From: Dyadobacter beijingensis DSM 21582
GTDB lineage: Bacteria; Bacteroidota; Bacteroidia; Cytophagales; Spirosomataceae
NCBI RefSeq assembly: GCF_000382205.1
Contig: NZ_KB907787.1
Location: forward strand, 186,001-250,000
Length of the DNA: 64,000 nucleotides
Reading direction: 5' to 3'
Shown: one piece after another, positions 31,801 through 39,090 of the stretch
Layout: each line of letters starts with the position of its first letter
Position numbering within the stretch: position 1 is the first letter of the stretch
Made by a program: the position numbers and the translations under genes
Notes under the pieces: model-generated
What the model was told of the DNA's origin: nothing
The model's database searches: none
The model's input: the letters and a program-made list of their open reading frames with translations, nothing else

Positions 31801-32017
31801 GATGGTAGCCGGTATGCTCCCCATCGCCCTCGCATCCGGCGACGGGGCTGAGGTGAAGAATGGCATGGCGTGGGTGATTATTGGTGGCCTCACGAGCTCA
31901 TTGCTGCTGACGCTGTTCCTGGTGCCTAGTGCATATTATGTGGTGGATAGGATTAAGGAGCGGTTTGCGAAGCGTAAGAAGCGGAAGGTGAAGGAAGCGG
32001 AGCTTTTGGAGGCATGA
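28895..32017 (+). CDS. RND efflux transporter permease
   Basis: A 1040-aa inner-membrane proton-driven pump of the HAE/AcrB superfamily with 12 predicted spans in two halves and two large periplasmic loops. It opens ITEVAVKRPLFITVV, as in AcrB relatives. The helix-4 proton-relay pair is Asp401-Asp402 in LVDDSIVVLEN. The second half has the conserved GLVAKNAILIVDFANQL segment. The substrate is unknown; the MarR control suggests small aromatic or hydrophobic toxic compounds (inference). A strong bidirectional terminator follows. Confidence 0.95.
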   Translation: MSITEVAVKRPLFITVVFVVLVLFGLISYNQLSYNLLPKFEANVVSVMTTYRGASADEVETNVTKHIEDAVSAIEGLDQINSTSQEGVSSVIIQLKQGISVDLAQQEAQRKVEQVISLLPDDADRPVINKFSTDEIPVLRMGVTANLSPSELYDLIDDKLKPQLSNVAGVGQVTIIGGTERQIQVNISQDKLKAYHLSISQVSAAINNANTSYPAGQVKTQGDQLSIRFDAKLTTVANLRNVIIGKSSNGGQIFLKDIAEVYDGVADATAVNHINGRPSVALQIQKQSDANAVDVSKLTRERLTSLEKQYESKGLKFNIASDQSIYTLASADAVVFDLGLAVLIVSVVMLLFLHSFRSSMFILVALPSSMIPTFILMSVMGFSLNLMTLMALSLVVGILVDDSIVVLENINRHMEMGKSRWQAALDGRAEIGFTALAITLVDVVVFVPLALTQGLIGNILREFSLVVVFSTLMSLLVSFTLTPLLASRFGKVEVLDKRSLWGRLNLGFEKFLDNVKEEYGRILTWVLGHKRYIFLLSIVLIVGSIALVPGGFVGAAFMQQSDRGELNVSIELAPTASVYQTNQVAQRVEKILLGKPEVTKVFTNVGYSSTGLGTTSNSNIADLTVQLVDKKERTVSSEEFGQGIQKEILQIPGVKVTVAPTSITGNANQAPIQVAVKGTDMAVIRKTAEQVKDIVSSVPGTSNVDYSVDDPKPEVGVTLDREKMAQLGINAAEVGATLQTAFRGDDRSKFKQNGKEYDIMVNLDQFDRSKADDIRQLTFVNNQGQTFELSQFATVKEGMGESVLQRIDRLSSITINSQVVGRPSGSIGADIQAKMANVKLPEGISIEYRGDLKNQADAFGSLGAALLLGIVLIYLIMVALYESTIYPFVVLFSIPVALVGALTALALTMESLTIFSIVGMIMLLGLVAKNAILIVDFANQLKEEGHGLKEALIEAGKERLRPILMTTIAMVAGMLPIALASGDGAEVKNGMAWVIIGGLTSSLLLTLFLVPSAYYVVDRIKERFAKRKKRKVKEAELLEA

Positions 32018-32060
32018 AAGCGCTTTGAAACAATACTCTGATGGGTTTTTGAATAAAAGC

Positions 32061-32092
32061 AACGCCCCGCTGTCAGTTGATAGCGGGGCGTT
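32061..32092. terminator. Bidirectional terminator after the RND operon
   Basis: AACGCCCCGCT (32061-32071) pairs perfectly with AGCGGGGCGTT (32082-32092), with a 10-base loop, T-rich sequence to the right and an AAAA tract to the left. It separates the pump operon from the convergent PIN toxin gene. Confidence 0.85.
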
Positions 32093-32093
32093 G

Positions 32094-32528
32094 TTATTTT
32101 AATGCTTCGTACAATTCGGCGGTAGTGATCGTTCGTGTGAAACCCATTTTATGAAGGTGCTCGACCAGCTTTTTGTCGCCGGTCCAAAGCACGCCGCCCG
32201 TTTGCAAAGCAAGTGCCACATAACTAATGTCAAATGAATCAATATCCGCCGTAAGCCGCTCCGCTTTTTTCCAATGCTCTGGCTCGATCAATGTTTCATT
32301 GTAAAGGTGCATGCTGGTTAGCACATCGAACAGGTCATCGATGACTTCATTCACCGACTTCTTTGAATACTTTACAATTTTAGATTGGTGCTTAAAGAGT
32401 TCTACGATCGCATAATAGCAGCTTATGCGTCTCGCAGGCAAATCGGGATGGGTGAGAATTTTCGCCAGTTTACCATCTGGCGTGACGAGGGCACTGAAAA
32501 TGATGTTTACGTCTACAACTATGATCAC
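32094..32528 (-). CDS. PIN-domain toxin (VapC-like)
   Basis: A 144-aa PIN-domain protein, predicted Mg2+-dependent RNase. Acidic residues expected to hold the metal are Asp6 (VVDVN), Glu43 (IVELF), Asp97/Asp100 (DIDSFDISY) and Asp118 (WTGDKKL). It overlaps by 4 bases the stop of a 68-aa upstream gene, the compact antitoxin-toxin arrangement. The order and length fit the PIN_2-like or COG-type toxins of Bacteroidota rather than classical VapC. Targets are unknown. Confidence 0.85.
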   Translation of the reverse strand: MIIVVDVNIIFSALVTPDGKLAKILTHPDLPARRISCYYAIVELFKHQSKIVKYSKKSVNEVIDDLFDVLTSMHLYNETLIEPEHWKKAERLTADIDSFDISYVALALQTGGVLWTGDKKLVEHLHKMGFTRTITTAELYEALK

Positions 32529-32731
32529 GTGATAAAACGGCTACGGTTCTCCGCCCACCATGCACTATGCACTTCACGTGCGAGTTCCGCGGCCTCTTCC
32601 TCATTCCCTGTATTTCGGGAATTGGATTCGATGAAGCGGAAATAGCTGGTAAGCTTTTGTACTTCCTCCATATTGATGAGAGAAGCGTTGAGCCGTATGA
32701 CGATGTCCTCGTTTTGTCTTTCGATTTTCAT
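32525..32731 (-). CDS. Putative antitoxin of the PIN-domain toxin
   Basis: A 68-aa protein (MKIERQNEDIVIRLNASLINMEEVQKLTSYFRFIE...). The N-terminal strand-helix resembles small antitoxins that bind PIN toxins, and the C-terminal part (EEEAAELAREVHSAWWAENRSRF) is a charged helix with paired tryptophans likely to dock into the toxin. It overlaps the toxin start by 4 bases. A perfect 12-bp palindrome lies 15 bases upstream of its start codon, a plausible operator. The family name is not known to me. Confidence 0.72.
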   Translation of the reverse strand: MKIERQNEDIVIRLNASLINMEEVQKLTSYFRFIESNSRNTGNEEEAAELAREVHSAWWAENRSRFIT

Positions 32732-32745
32732 AATCGCGTCGTCAG

Positions 32746-32757
32746 TTGTAATTACAA
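32746..32757. promoter_or_regulatory. 12-bp palindrome upstream of the PIN antitoxin gene
   Basis: TTGTAATTACAA is a perfect palindrome 15 bases upstream of the antitoxin start; a likely autoregulatory operator. Confidence 0.5.
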
Positions 32758-32818
32758 TTTAACCAAATCCAGCGAGATATAATGCCCTGAATGAGCAGAA
32801 GGCTAGAAATCAACTATT

Positions 32819-32861
32819 AAAAGGGCCAGAAATCGCGAATCTCGCAACCTCTGGTCCTTTT
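32819..32861 (-). terminator. Terminator after the 80-aa orphan gene
   Basis: AAAAGGGCCAGA (32819-32830) pairs with TCTGGTCCTTTT (32850-32861, one G-U). The interior holds a second small hairpin (GCGA/TCGC). On the minus strand it ends in TTTTAATAG, 8 bases after the stop of the gene at 32870-33112. Confidence 0.65.
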
Positions 32862-32869
32862 ACTTACAA

Positions 32870-33112
32870 TCATGCTTTCACACAGTCAATCCGCTGAATA
32901 AAGAAGACCAGCTCTCTGAAAGTCATAAAAATGTCACTAACGCGCGGGTTGTAGCCCGCTTCCTGCTGAAATGCCATGGCATCGCTGTAAATGCACCAAA
33001 GATGGTCGAGCATTTCAGCGGGGCTGCCTGCGTTTAATAGTTCTTTTACTTGCCTGCCGTAAGCGAGGCATACCGAATCCTCGGATTCGGTAGTGTGTGA
33101 TGAAGTTGTCAT
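32870..33112 (-). CDS. Orphan 80-aa hypothetical protein
   Basis: A small acidic-to-neutral protein with no signal peptide or membrane span; helical segments (VKELLNAGSPAEMLDHLWCIYSDAMAFQQE and FMTFRELVFFIQRID) suggest an all-alpha fold. I do not recognise a family. Support for its reality: it is framed by its own terminator downstream and by a structured leader with an intrinsic-terminator-like end about 20 bases upstream of the ATG, and its codon use is ordinary. It sits between a toxin-antitoxin pair and the DUF488 cassette. Confidence 0.55.
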   Translation of the reverse strand: MTTSSHTTESEDSVCLAYGRQVKELLNAGSPAEMLDHLWCIYSDAMAFQQEAGYNPRVSDIFMTFRELVFFIQRIDCVKA

Positions 33113-33256
33113 TTTACTGTTTGTTTAGGATGTAAAAAAAGCCCTGTTTTAGGTGTCCTAATGCACAGTAAAGGCATCCGGGTGGCTTTCGCCGCTCCCG
33201 CACCATAACAGGGCAGATCGTCTGAGATTTTTCATGTGTTTTACTGTTTTGTAGGA
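33112..33256 (-). ncRNA. Candidate structured leader RNA / attenuator, flanked by direct repeats
   Basis: On the minus strand GCCCTGTT (33214-33207) pairs with AACAGGGC (33148-33141), followed at once by seven T residues (33140-33134). Inside lie GGC-GAAA-GCC with a GNRA tetraloop (about 33194-33185) and TTAGG-ACA-CCTAA (about 33162-33150). Near-identical direct repeats bound it: TTTTACTGTTTGTTTAGGA (33112-33130) and TTTTACTGTTTTGTAGGA (33239-33256). The T-run lies about 20 bases before the ATG of the 80-aa gene, so it could work as an attenuator or a free small RNA. No named RNA family was recognised. Confidence 0.45.
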
Positions 33257-33320
33257 AGGCGTAAGTTGCGGAAATGAAGTCGGAAATGCAAGAAGGCTGA
33301 ATGCGCCTTTCTGAATTGTG

Positions 33321-33328
33321 TATCTTTG
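33321..33328 (+). promoter_or_regulatory. -7 promoter box of the DUF488 cassette
   Basis: TATCTTTG matches TAnnTTTG and ends 4 bases before ATG 33333, implying a very short or absent leader and arguing against the upstream GTG at 33318 as start. Confidence 0.5.
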
Positions 33329-33332
33329 CAAT

Positions 33333-34217
33333 ATGTTTTACAGAAGAAAAATAATACTGGCATTATTGCAGACTTTCGGTGGGGAGGTGTCTAAAACTTC
33401 CCTGCAAAAGCTGCTTTTTCTTTTTACACAAAGGCAATCGAAGCCGGAATACGATTTCGTGCCCTATAAATATGGTTGTTATTCATTTTCTGCAAGTGCT
33501 GATTTATCTGCAATGGTAAAACACGGCCAGTTATCAGAGGATCAAACTAATTATTCAAAGGTCGATATGAATGATTATGCGAAAATGCTAAACGAAGGGG
33601 ATAAGAAAATTCTTGTGGGCGTTAGAAATTCCTACGCGAGTTTATCAGCCAGCTCGTTGATGAAATTAACGTACCTGAACTATAAGTACTACGCCATTAA
33701 TAGTGTGAAAGCATTTGATGTTTTATCGCCCGAGCAGTACGCGGATGTTGTGGCTGCGAGGCCGATAAAGAATCATACCACTTTATATACTATTGGTTAT
33801 GAGGGTATATCGTTGGAGGAGTATTTAAACCGACTCATCAGAAACGACGTTAAAGTGCTGATTGATGTGCGTAATAACCCAATTAGTATGAAGTATGGTT
33901 TTTCCAAAAAACAATTGAAGGAATTTGTAGAAGGGTTGGGAATAGAATATTTACACATTCCGGAAGTCGGCATTCAATCGGATCAGCGTAAGGAGCTTCT
34001 GGATCAGGAAGATTACGATAGGCTTTTTGATGTATATAAGAATGTTAACCTAAAAAACACGAAAAATTACCAGCAAATAATTCTTGACATTTTAAAGAGT
34101 AAAAATAGAATTGCATTGACTTGCTTCGAAGCAAATATATGTCAATGCCACCGCAAACATTTGGCAGAGGCAATTGCAAACATACCGGAATGGGAATATG
34201 AACTAAAACATATTTAA
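33333..34217 (+). CDS. SocA-like N-terminal domain fused to DUF488
   Basis: A 294-aa two-domain protein. Residues 1-140 resemble the SocA/DUF4065-type helical domain (KTSLQKLLFLFTQ, YDFVPYKYGCYS). Residues 150-294 are DUF488: TLYTIGYEGISLEEYLNRL, LIDVRNNPISMKYGFSKKQL, YLHIPEVG and a cysteine/histidine motif Cys264...Cys270-x-Cys272-His273 that looks metal-binding. DUF488 has no settled function. The gene is clearly A/T-richer than the core genes around it. The next gene starts one base after its stop, so the two products are probably made together. A nuclease-like or nucleic-acid-modification role is possible but unproven. Confidence 0.75.
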   Translation: MFYRRKIILALLQTFGGEVSKTSLQKLLFLFTQRQSKPEYDFVPYKYGCYSFSASADLSAMVKHGQLSEDQTNYSKVDMNDYAKMLNEGDKKILVGVRNSYASLSASSLMKLTYLNYKYYAINSVKAFDVLSPEQYADVVAARPIKNHTTLYTIGYEGISLEEYLNRLIRNDVKVLIDVRNNPISMKYGFSKKQLKEFVEGLGIEYLHIPEVGIQSDQRKELLDQEDYDRLFDVYKNVNLKNTKNYQQIILDILKSKNRIALTCFEANICQCHRKHLAEAIANIPEWEYELKHI

Positions 34218-34218
34218 T

Positions 34219-35043
34219 GTGGCCCTGACAAAGGTTTTAATTGCAGTAAAAACCTACCCAACTCTTTCAATTAAGTATAATGAGCTAGTTTGTACGGCAG
34301 GTTTTCTCGAAGATGGGAGTTGGATCAGAATATACCCGATCCCCTTCCGGAAATTAGAATACGACAAGCAGTTCAGTAAGTATGACTGGATTGAGATCGA
34401 CCTTGTAAGGAATACATCAGATCCTCGCAAAGAGAGCTACAAGCCGAAATCTATTGATTGCCCGATGGTCCGGTTGGGTAACATCGACACGGAAGGCGGA
34501 ACTTGGCGGAAAAGAAAGGAGATTGTACTGAAAAATGTTCATACGAATATGGCGGAGCTAATCGCCTCAGCAAAAGATCCTAAGAAACTGATTTCTCTCG
34601 CCGTATTCAAACCCAGACAGATCCTGGATTTCCTCATCGAGCAGGTTGACCGTAAATGGGATGCGAAGAAGTTAGCTACATTAAAAGCGCAGGCACTTCA
34701 AATGGATCTTTTCAAAAATTCGGAGAACCCGTTTGAAGTGGTGGATAAATTACCCTATAAGTTTTCTTACAGGTTTACCAGCGAAGACGGCCTCGAACGT
34801 ACATTGATGATTGAGGATTGGGAGATCGGGGCGCTTTATTGGAATTGCCTCAAACGACACGAAGGTGACGAGTTCAAAGCTTGTGAAGATGTGCGAAAGA
34901 AATATTTCGATGACTTTGCAAGGACCAAAGATCTTTACTTGTTTCTGGGAACTACCCGGGAGTTCCACTTAATGGCACCGAATCCATTTGTAATCATCGG
35001 TACTTTCCACCCCAAGCCGGAGGCTCAGTTAAGTCTATTCTAG
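34219..35043 (+). CDS. Unrecognised partner protein of the DUF488 cassette
   Basis: A 274-aa soluble protein that I cannot assign. It starts LTKVLIAVKTYPTLSIKYNELVCTAGFLEDGSWIRIYPIPFRKL, a pattern that looks like a small beta-barrel (PUA/EVE-like is a guess), then a charged helical middle (KEIVLKNVHTNMAELIASAKDPKK) and a late motif GTTREFHLMAPNPFVIIGTFHP. The start is GTG 34219 after TAA-T, indicating translational coupling with the DUF488 gene. I believe the pair recurs in other genomes, but that is memory, not a search. Its 3' end overlaps the convergent XRE gene by 9 bases. Confidence 0.6.
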   Translation: MALTKVLIAVKTYPTLSIKYNELVCTAGFLEDGSWIRIYPIPFRKLEYDKQFSKYDWIEIDLVRNTSDPRKESYKPKSIDCPMVRLGNIDTEGGTWRKRKEIVLKNVHTNMAELIASAKDPKKLISLAVFKPRQILDFLIEQVDRKWDAKKLATLKAQALQMDLFKNSENPFEVVDKLPYKFSYRFTSEDGLERTLMIEDWEIGALYWNCLKRHEGDEFKACEDVRKKYFDDFARTKDLYLFLGTTREFHLMAPNPFVIIGTFHPKPEAQLSLF

Positions 35044-35391
35044 TGGGTCTGAATCAAATGCCTCGCTGCAATCCAATACGTTCCGGGCAAGTTCATCGCG
35101 TCTGATTTTTTTCTCGTTCTCCATAATGTGTTCAATTGTTTCAAACCGAATAATAGGTGCCTTGCCAACTAACAGAGATAGTTCTACCAGTTTGGACAGT
35201 TTGAAATTGAAATTTCCATTCAGAATTTGAGACACATAAAACGGCGGTACATCTAACTTCTCTGATACCTGCTCCGGGGTCAGATTATTTTCTTCCATGT
35301 ATGTATTCAGCAGATTGAAAATTTCAATTTGCAGGTGGGTCAACCAATAAATTGGGCTTCTCAGGAGTTGTTCGCGTTCTTTCATGAGCAT
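35035..35391 (-). CDS. XRE-family helix-turn-helix regulator
   Basis: A 118-aa protein with an HTH at about residues 38-60 (LTPEQVSEKLDVPPFYVSQILNG), preceded by a helix (THLQIEIFNLLNTYMEENN) and followed by a basic-then-acidic tail. The layout resembles antitoxin-type or phage-type XRE regulators. It converges with and overlaps by 9 bases the end of the DUF488 cassette and may regulate the island. An inverted repeat ATTTAAC-N7-GTTAAAT lies 138 bases upstream of its start. Confidence 0.8.
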   Translation of the reverse strand: MLMKEREQLLRSPIYWLTHLQIEIFNLLNTYMEENNLTPEQVSEKLDVPPFYVSQILNGNFNFKLSKLVELSLLVGKAPIIRFETIEHIMENEKKIRRDELARNVLDCSEAFDSDPLE

Positions 35392-35528
35392 TGTTTTAGT
35401 CTTTCAATTTTCCGGCTCAATAGTGACCAGTTTTAAGAAAAGACCTGCTCAACTCCGACATAATCTTCTTTTTACACCCAACCAGCATTGGGTTCATTTC
35501 ATTGAGCGAACGGAAATCATCCTTGCAC

Positions 35529-35549
35529 ATTTAACATCGAGCGTTAAAT
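35529..35549. promoter_or_regulatory. Inverted repeat between the XRE gene and a secreted-protein gene
   Basis: ATTTAAC (35529-35535) and GTTAAAT (35543-35549) with a 7-base spacer, in the divergent intergenic region 35392-35658. A candidate regulator site; nothing else was recognised in this stretch. Confidence 0.35.
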
Positions 35550-35658
35550 TTACAAGGACCGCGCACCTGAAACAGTCTTCGGTCAGCGGGTGTTATGCCT
35601 GCATGCCTGCACGGTGACCAGAAATCGCGGAGGTTCAGCTAATGACTTATATATAAAT

Positions 35659-36438
35659 ATGAAAAACCACATTTTCTCAATCCTGATCCTGTTTCCCGGC
35701 ATGTTCGCCCAGGCCCAGCAACGGCAGGAAGCCGGTTCCCCAAACTCCTACATCCAGCTTGTGAACGGAAGCCAACAGTCGGCTTTCAAACGGGTAGAGC
35801 TGCGGTCGGATATCGACACCACCTGGTTCCGGTGGAAGGAGAGGGGGTATAGCTTCGGGTTTGCACCTGGTAAAACGCCAATGTACACGACGGTGGATGG
35901 TATTCTGAGCACGCCGTACATGATCCAGGTACGCGGTAATGCAGAGGAGCGGAACAAGAAACGCTGGGGTTATCATGTATTCGAGGGGTATGCCAAAGAC
36001 GATAAGTCGCGCATCACCATGCTTGTCAACAAACATATCGAGGCTGAGCGACCGGTGGCAGAGCTTTACTATTACTCCACGGTTTATAACCACGACGAGA
36101 CGGCCTATAACTGGTTTAAAATCGGGTCGGACGTTCGGCAGCATTCATTTATGTTCGGGCGTGATAAGGCGTTGTTTTACGGCTCGCTCAAACTGACAAA
36201 TGCATTGACCCTCGGTGCTGTTGGTAAGGAGGATATTTCAACTACGAAACCTGACGGTGACGACGAGCAAAATGCAGAAAAGGATGCGAAATATGTCAAT
36301 TACAAGGAACTGAAAAATGGTGGCGACGGGACGATCTTTTACGATAAAGACCGTGACATTGTGGTGATCAAAATCAAAGGAAAATGGATGAAAGTGGCCG
36401 TGGAGGCGCTGCCAGAGGGAGTTAGCTATGATTTTTGA
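35659..36438 (+). CDS. Secreted protein of unknown function
   Basis: A 259-aa protein with a signal peptide (MKNHIFSILILFPGMFAQAQ). The mature part begins with a polar segment and has repeated Tyr/Trp-Phe pairs (WFRWKERGYSFGF, YYYSTVYNHDETAYNWF), then an acidic stretch (DGDDEQNAEKDAK) and a short C-terminal beta region (VVIKIKGKWMKVAVEAL). No family, catalytic motif or lipobox was recognised. The start at 35659 gives a clean signal peptide; the frame continues upstream to 35590 without one. Confidence 0.55.
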   Translation: MKNHIFSILILFPGMFAQAQQRQEAGSPNSYIQLVNGSQQSAFKRVELRSDIDTTWFRWKERGYSFGFAPGKTPMYTTVDGILSTPYMIQVRGNAEERNKKRWGYHVFEGYAKDDKSRITMLVNKHIEAERPVAELYYYSTVYNHDETAYNWFKIGSDVRQHSFMFGRDKALFYGSLKLTNALTLGAVGKEDISTTKPDGDDEQNAEKDAKYVNYKELKNGGDGTIFYDKDRDIVVIKIKGKWMKVAVEALPEGVSYDF

Positions 36439-36524
36439 GCCATATTAGGGACAACAAGAGAAGAGGTCAGAAACTGCCTCAGTAGCAATCCTGACCCCAT
36501 GACTCAATGACTATACCTGACAGC

Positions 36525-39008
36525 CTACTTCCACTTCTCCCCAAGCACCTTCATCCAATATCCCCCAACCACCGACCGTGCGCGGAAACCGACGGACTTT
36601 CCATTAGTAGTCTCATGCCAGTCCGATAGTGGAATGCGGTCCGTAGTGCCGTTGGCATATTTGTAAATCGGCTGGATCAACGCCTGGAAATCCTCCGGCT
36701 TCTCGGCGAGGGTGGCAGTCCAGACGATCCAATCGGATTTCGTATAAGTTTTACGGCTGTCCAGCGGAAGACCGAAAGGCTGCTGTTTGGTGAGGTAGTA
36801 AGCGATTTCTTTTTGGGCTACCGTTTTCGGAAACACATTCAGACCGAGGAGCTTGTCCCACACGAGGTTGTATTTCTGGCTCCACGTGGCTTTTTTGTCG
36901 AAAGTCAATGCGTAATGATCGCCGTCGGCGGCCATTTGCATCCATTTCTGGGCGAAGTCTTTGGTTAATGCATTCACTTCGGTGGCTTCCTGGGTGTTGC
37001 CAAGTTGTTCGGCGAGTTTGGCGTAGGATGCCAGGCCCATAATGGCTTTGATGGACAGGTTGGTGTTACGTGCCAAATGCCCCGCGAAATCGTCGGTACA
37101 GAGCTGGTTTGCGGGGTCGAAACCTTCTTTTTTCAGGTAGTTGGCCCAGACGCTGAGCGTTTTCCAATGCTTTTTGGCGAAATCCGTATTGCCTTCGGCT
37201 TTGGTGATGGCGTAGGTGAGAATGAGCATGTTACCGGCTTCTTCCACAGGCATGTCCTCGCCGTACGTCTGCCCGTTCGCGAGGGGGTAGGTACCTACAT
37301 CGTGCGCGGCGAAAGGTTTGGTCCATTTGCCACTCTCCGAATAATAGAAAATGGGTTCCATCATGCCTTTGAGCAATGTCGGATTGTAGAGGAGAAACAA
37401 TGGCGCCGATGGGTAAGTGATATCGACCGTTCCGATGGAGCCATTGCTGAAATTCTCTTTGGAGAAAAACAATGGCGTGCCGGTGGGATCGGCTACCAGT
37501 TTGTGCGCGGAAATAGCCTGACGGTAGGCCAGCACACAAAGCTCGGCGTATTGCTTGCCGCCCGCTTTGAATGCGTCGTCGTAAATGGTTTTGTCGGTTT
37601 CTTCGCAGGTTTGCAGGATTTTGGTAAAATCGGTTTCTGCGCTTTTCAGCTCTCCGGCAATCGTTTTATTGCCTTCCCGGTTCCACCAGGGGCGCAGGTT
37701 TTGACTAAAATATTGAACCGAATAACCATCGTCATAACCCACCAATGCATGCAGCTGCTTGCTCTCGGCGCCTACTTTTCCTGCATTCAATATCAATCCC
37801 ATTGACTTGGCGTCTGCCAACGCCGCGCCGGCCTGGTCGACACTGAGCGTGCCTTTGGACGCGAATTCTTTCAAAATATCCGTCGGAACGCCGATGGCGG
37901 AGGCTTTCACCATGCCCTGCGGAGCGGCGAGGTAGGCCTGGCCCCAGTCGATACGGACATCGTCGCCTTTTCTGGCCAGGAGGTTTTGAACCGTATTGCC
38001 GAGTGATAAAGTGGTCAAACCATCCTGGTTCGCCTCCTTGCCGGTCACGGACTGGCTGGCGTCATGGGTGGCCCAAAGCCCGGAAACCGTGTTCAGAATG
38101 CTCACATCATGCTGCTTACCGTCGGCGGATTTCACTTCATATACCATGTAATTTACCGGCCGGGAAATCAGGTCGAGGTCTTTCATGATCAGCGGGGCCA
38201 CAAACTGGACCGTCAGCTGGACAGGGCCCGCTTCGAATTGGTAAATGGATTGCGTAGCCGTCATTTCAAAGCCGGTTTGCTTCGCTGGCGCCACCGCATC
38301 AGCCCCTTTCGGCGCGATTTCGTCGGCCAGACCCACATCAATATAACCCGGCCCGGCGCCGTTTTTGACATAAGCGGCCAGCGTGTTTTTGCCTTTTTTC
38401 AATGCCTTCGCAGCGGCCGGACTAATCGGTTTGAACTCATAATCGCTCGTAAAGCAAGGCGCGCAGTCATAGGCGGGCACGCCGTTGATAAACACCTGCA
38501 CGTCGTCGTCATGGAAGATATTCAATACAGGTTTTTCAAAATCGACATTGGTAAGGTTGAAATCACGCCGGTACCAGAGCTCCTGAGCGAACTCCGTGCC
38601 GCCTTTGAGCATGGCGTCGTTGCGTTCGTGCGTGCCGAACGGCGCGGGGCCCTGTTTCCAGGTGCTGATATTGTAGCCGTCTTTGAACCACCATTTCGGA
38701 TCGGGCTTTGTGGTGGTAAATTTTGCGGTATAGGCCTCCTGCTTGGCCGTCGGCAGGATGGTCTTCATGTCGGCCGTAGCGGCACCCATGAAGCGGTAAG
38801 CTTTGCCGTCGACGCGGATGAGGCCGTCCATCGGATGCGGCTTGCCGGTCCAATGTTTGGTGATGGAGCCAGCCAGCTGGTCGCCAAAGGACCAAACGCT
38901 TGTATAGGGATCGATAGTCACCAGCGGCGTGGCCGGCGGACGGATGGACTGGGCAAAAATCGTTGAGGTGGTAAATAGCATCAGCGCGGTAAGGCAGCGT
39001 TTGAGCAT
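36525..39008 (-). CDS. Secreted DUF4965/DUF5127 glutaminase-family protein
   Basis: An 827-aa protein with a signal peptide (cleavage after ...TSTIFAQ). Domain order from the motifs: DUF4964 (about 20-90; SIRPPATPLVTIDPYTSVWS), a galactose-binding-like insert (about 120-225; LWYRRDFNLTN...FINGVPAYD), DUF5127 (about 230-460), DUF4965 and an (alpha/alpha)6-type C-terminal DUF1793 region (from about 480; YGEDMPVEEAGNMLILTYA). Relatives include fungal GtaA-type glutaminases, but Bacteroidota members may act on glycans; activity is not proven here. Monocistronic, 82 bases downstream of the DsbD-like gene's 3' end? In transcription order the DsbD-like gene lies downstream of nothing shared; the two are separate minus-strand genes. 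Confidence 0.82.
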   Translation of the reverse strand: MLKRCLTALMLFTTSTIFAQSIRPPATPLVTIDPYTSVWSFGDQLAGSITKHWTGKPHPMDGLIRVDGKAYRFMGAATADMKTILPTAKQEAYTAKFTTTKPDPKWWFKDGYNISTWKQGPAPFGTHERNDAMLKGGTEFAQELWYRRDFNLTNVDFEKPVLNIFHDDDVQVFINGVPAYDCAPCFTSDYEFKPISPAAAKALKKGKNTLAAYVKNGAGPGYIDVGLADEIAPKGADAVAPAKQTGFEMTATQSIYQFEAGPVQLTVQFVAPLIMKDLDLISRPVNYMVYEVKSADGKQHDVSILNTVSGLWATHDASQSVTGKEANQDGLTTLSLGNTVQNLLARKGDDVRIDWGQAYLAAPQGMVKASAIGVPTDILKEFASKGTLSVDQAGAALADAKSMGLILNAGKVGAESKQLHALVGYDDGYSVQYFSQNLRPWWNREGNKTIAGELKSAETDFTKILQTCEETDKTIYDDAFKAGGKQYAELCVLAYRQAISAHKLVADPTGTPLFFSKENFSNGSIGTVDITYPSAPLFLLYNPTLLKGMMEPIFYYSESGKWTKPFAAHDVGTYPLANGQTYGEDMPVEEAGNMLILTYAITKAEGNTDFAKKHWKTLSVWANYLKKEGFDPANQLCTDDFAGHLARNTNLSIKAIMGLASYAKLAEQLGNTQEATEVNALTKDFAQKWMQMAADGDHYALTFDKKATWSQKYNLVWDKLLGLNVFPKTVAQKEIAYYLTKQQPFGLPLDSRKTYTKSDWIVWTATLAEKPEDFQALIQPIYKYANGTTDRIPLSDWHETTNGKSVGFRARSVVGGYWMKVLGEKWK

Positions 39009-39090
39009 AGTTTCGGTCGGTTTTACGGAAATAGTGTTACAAAATCCCTGTAATGATAGGGGATAAGTTCAGTAATGAACAGTCTGACAC

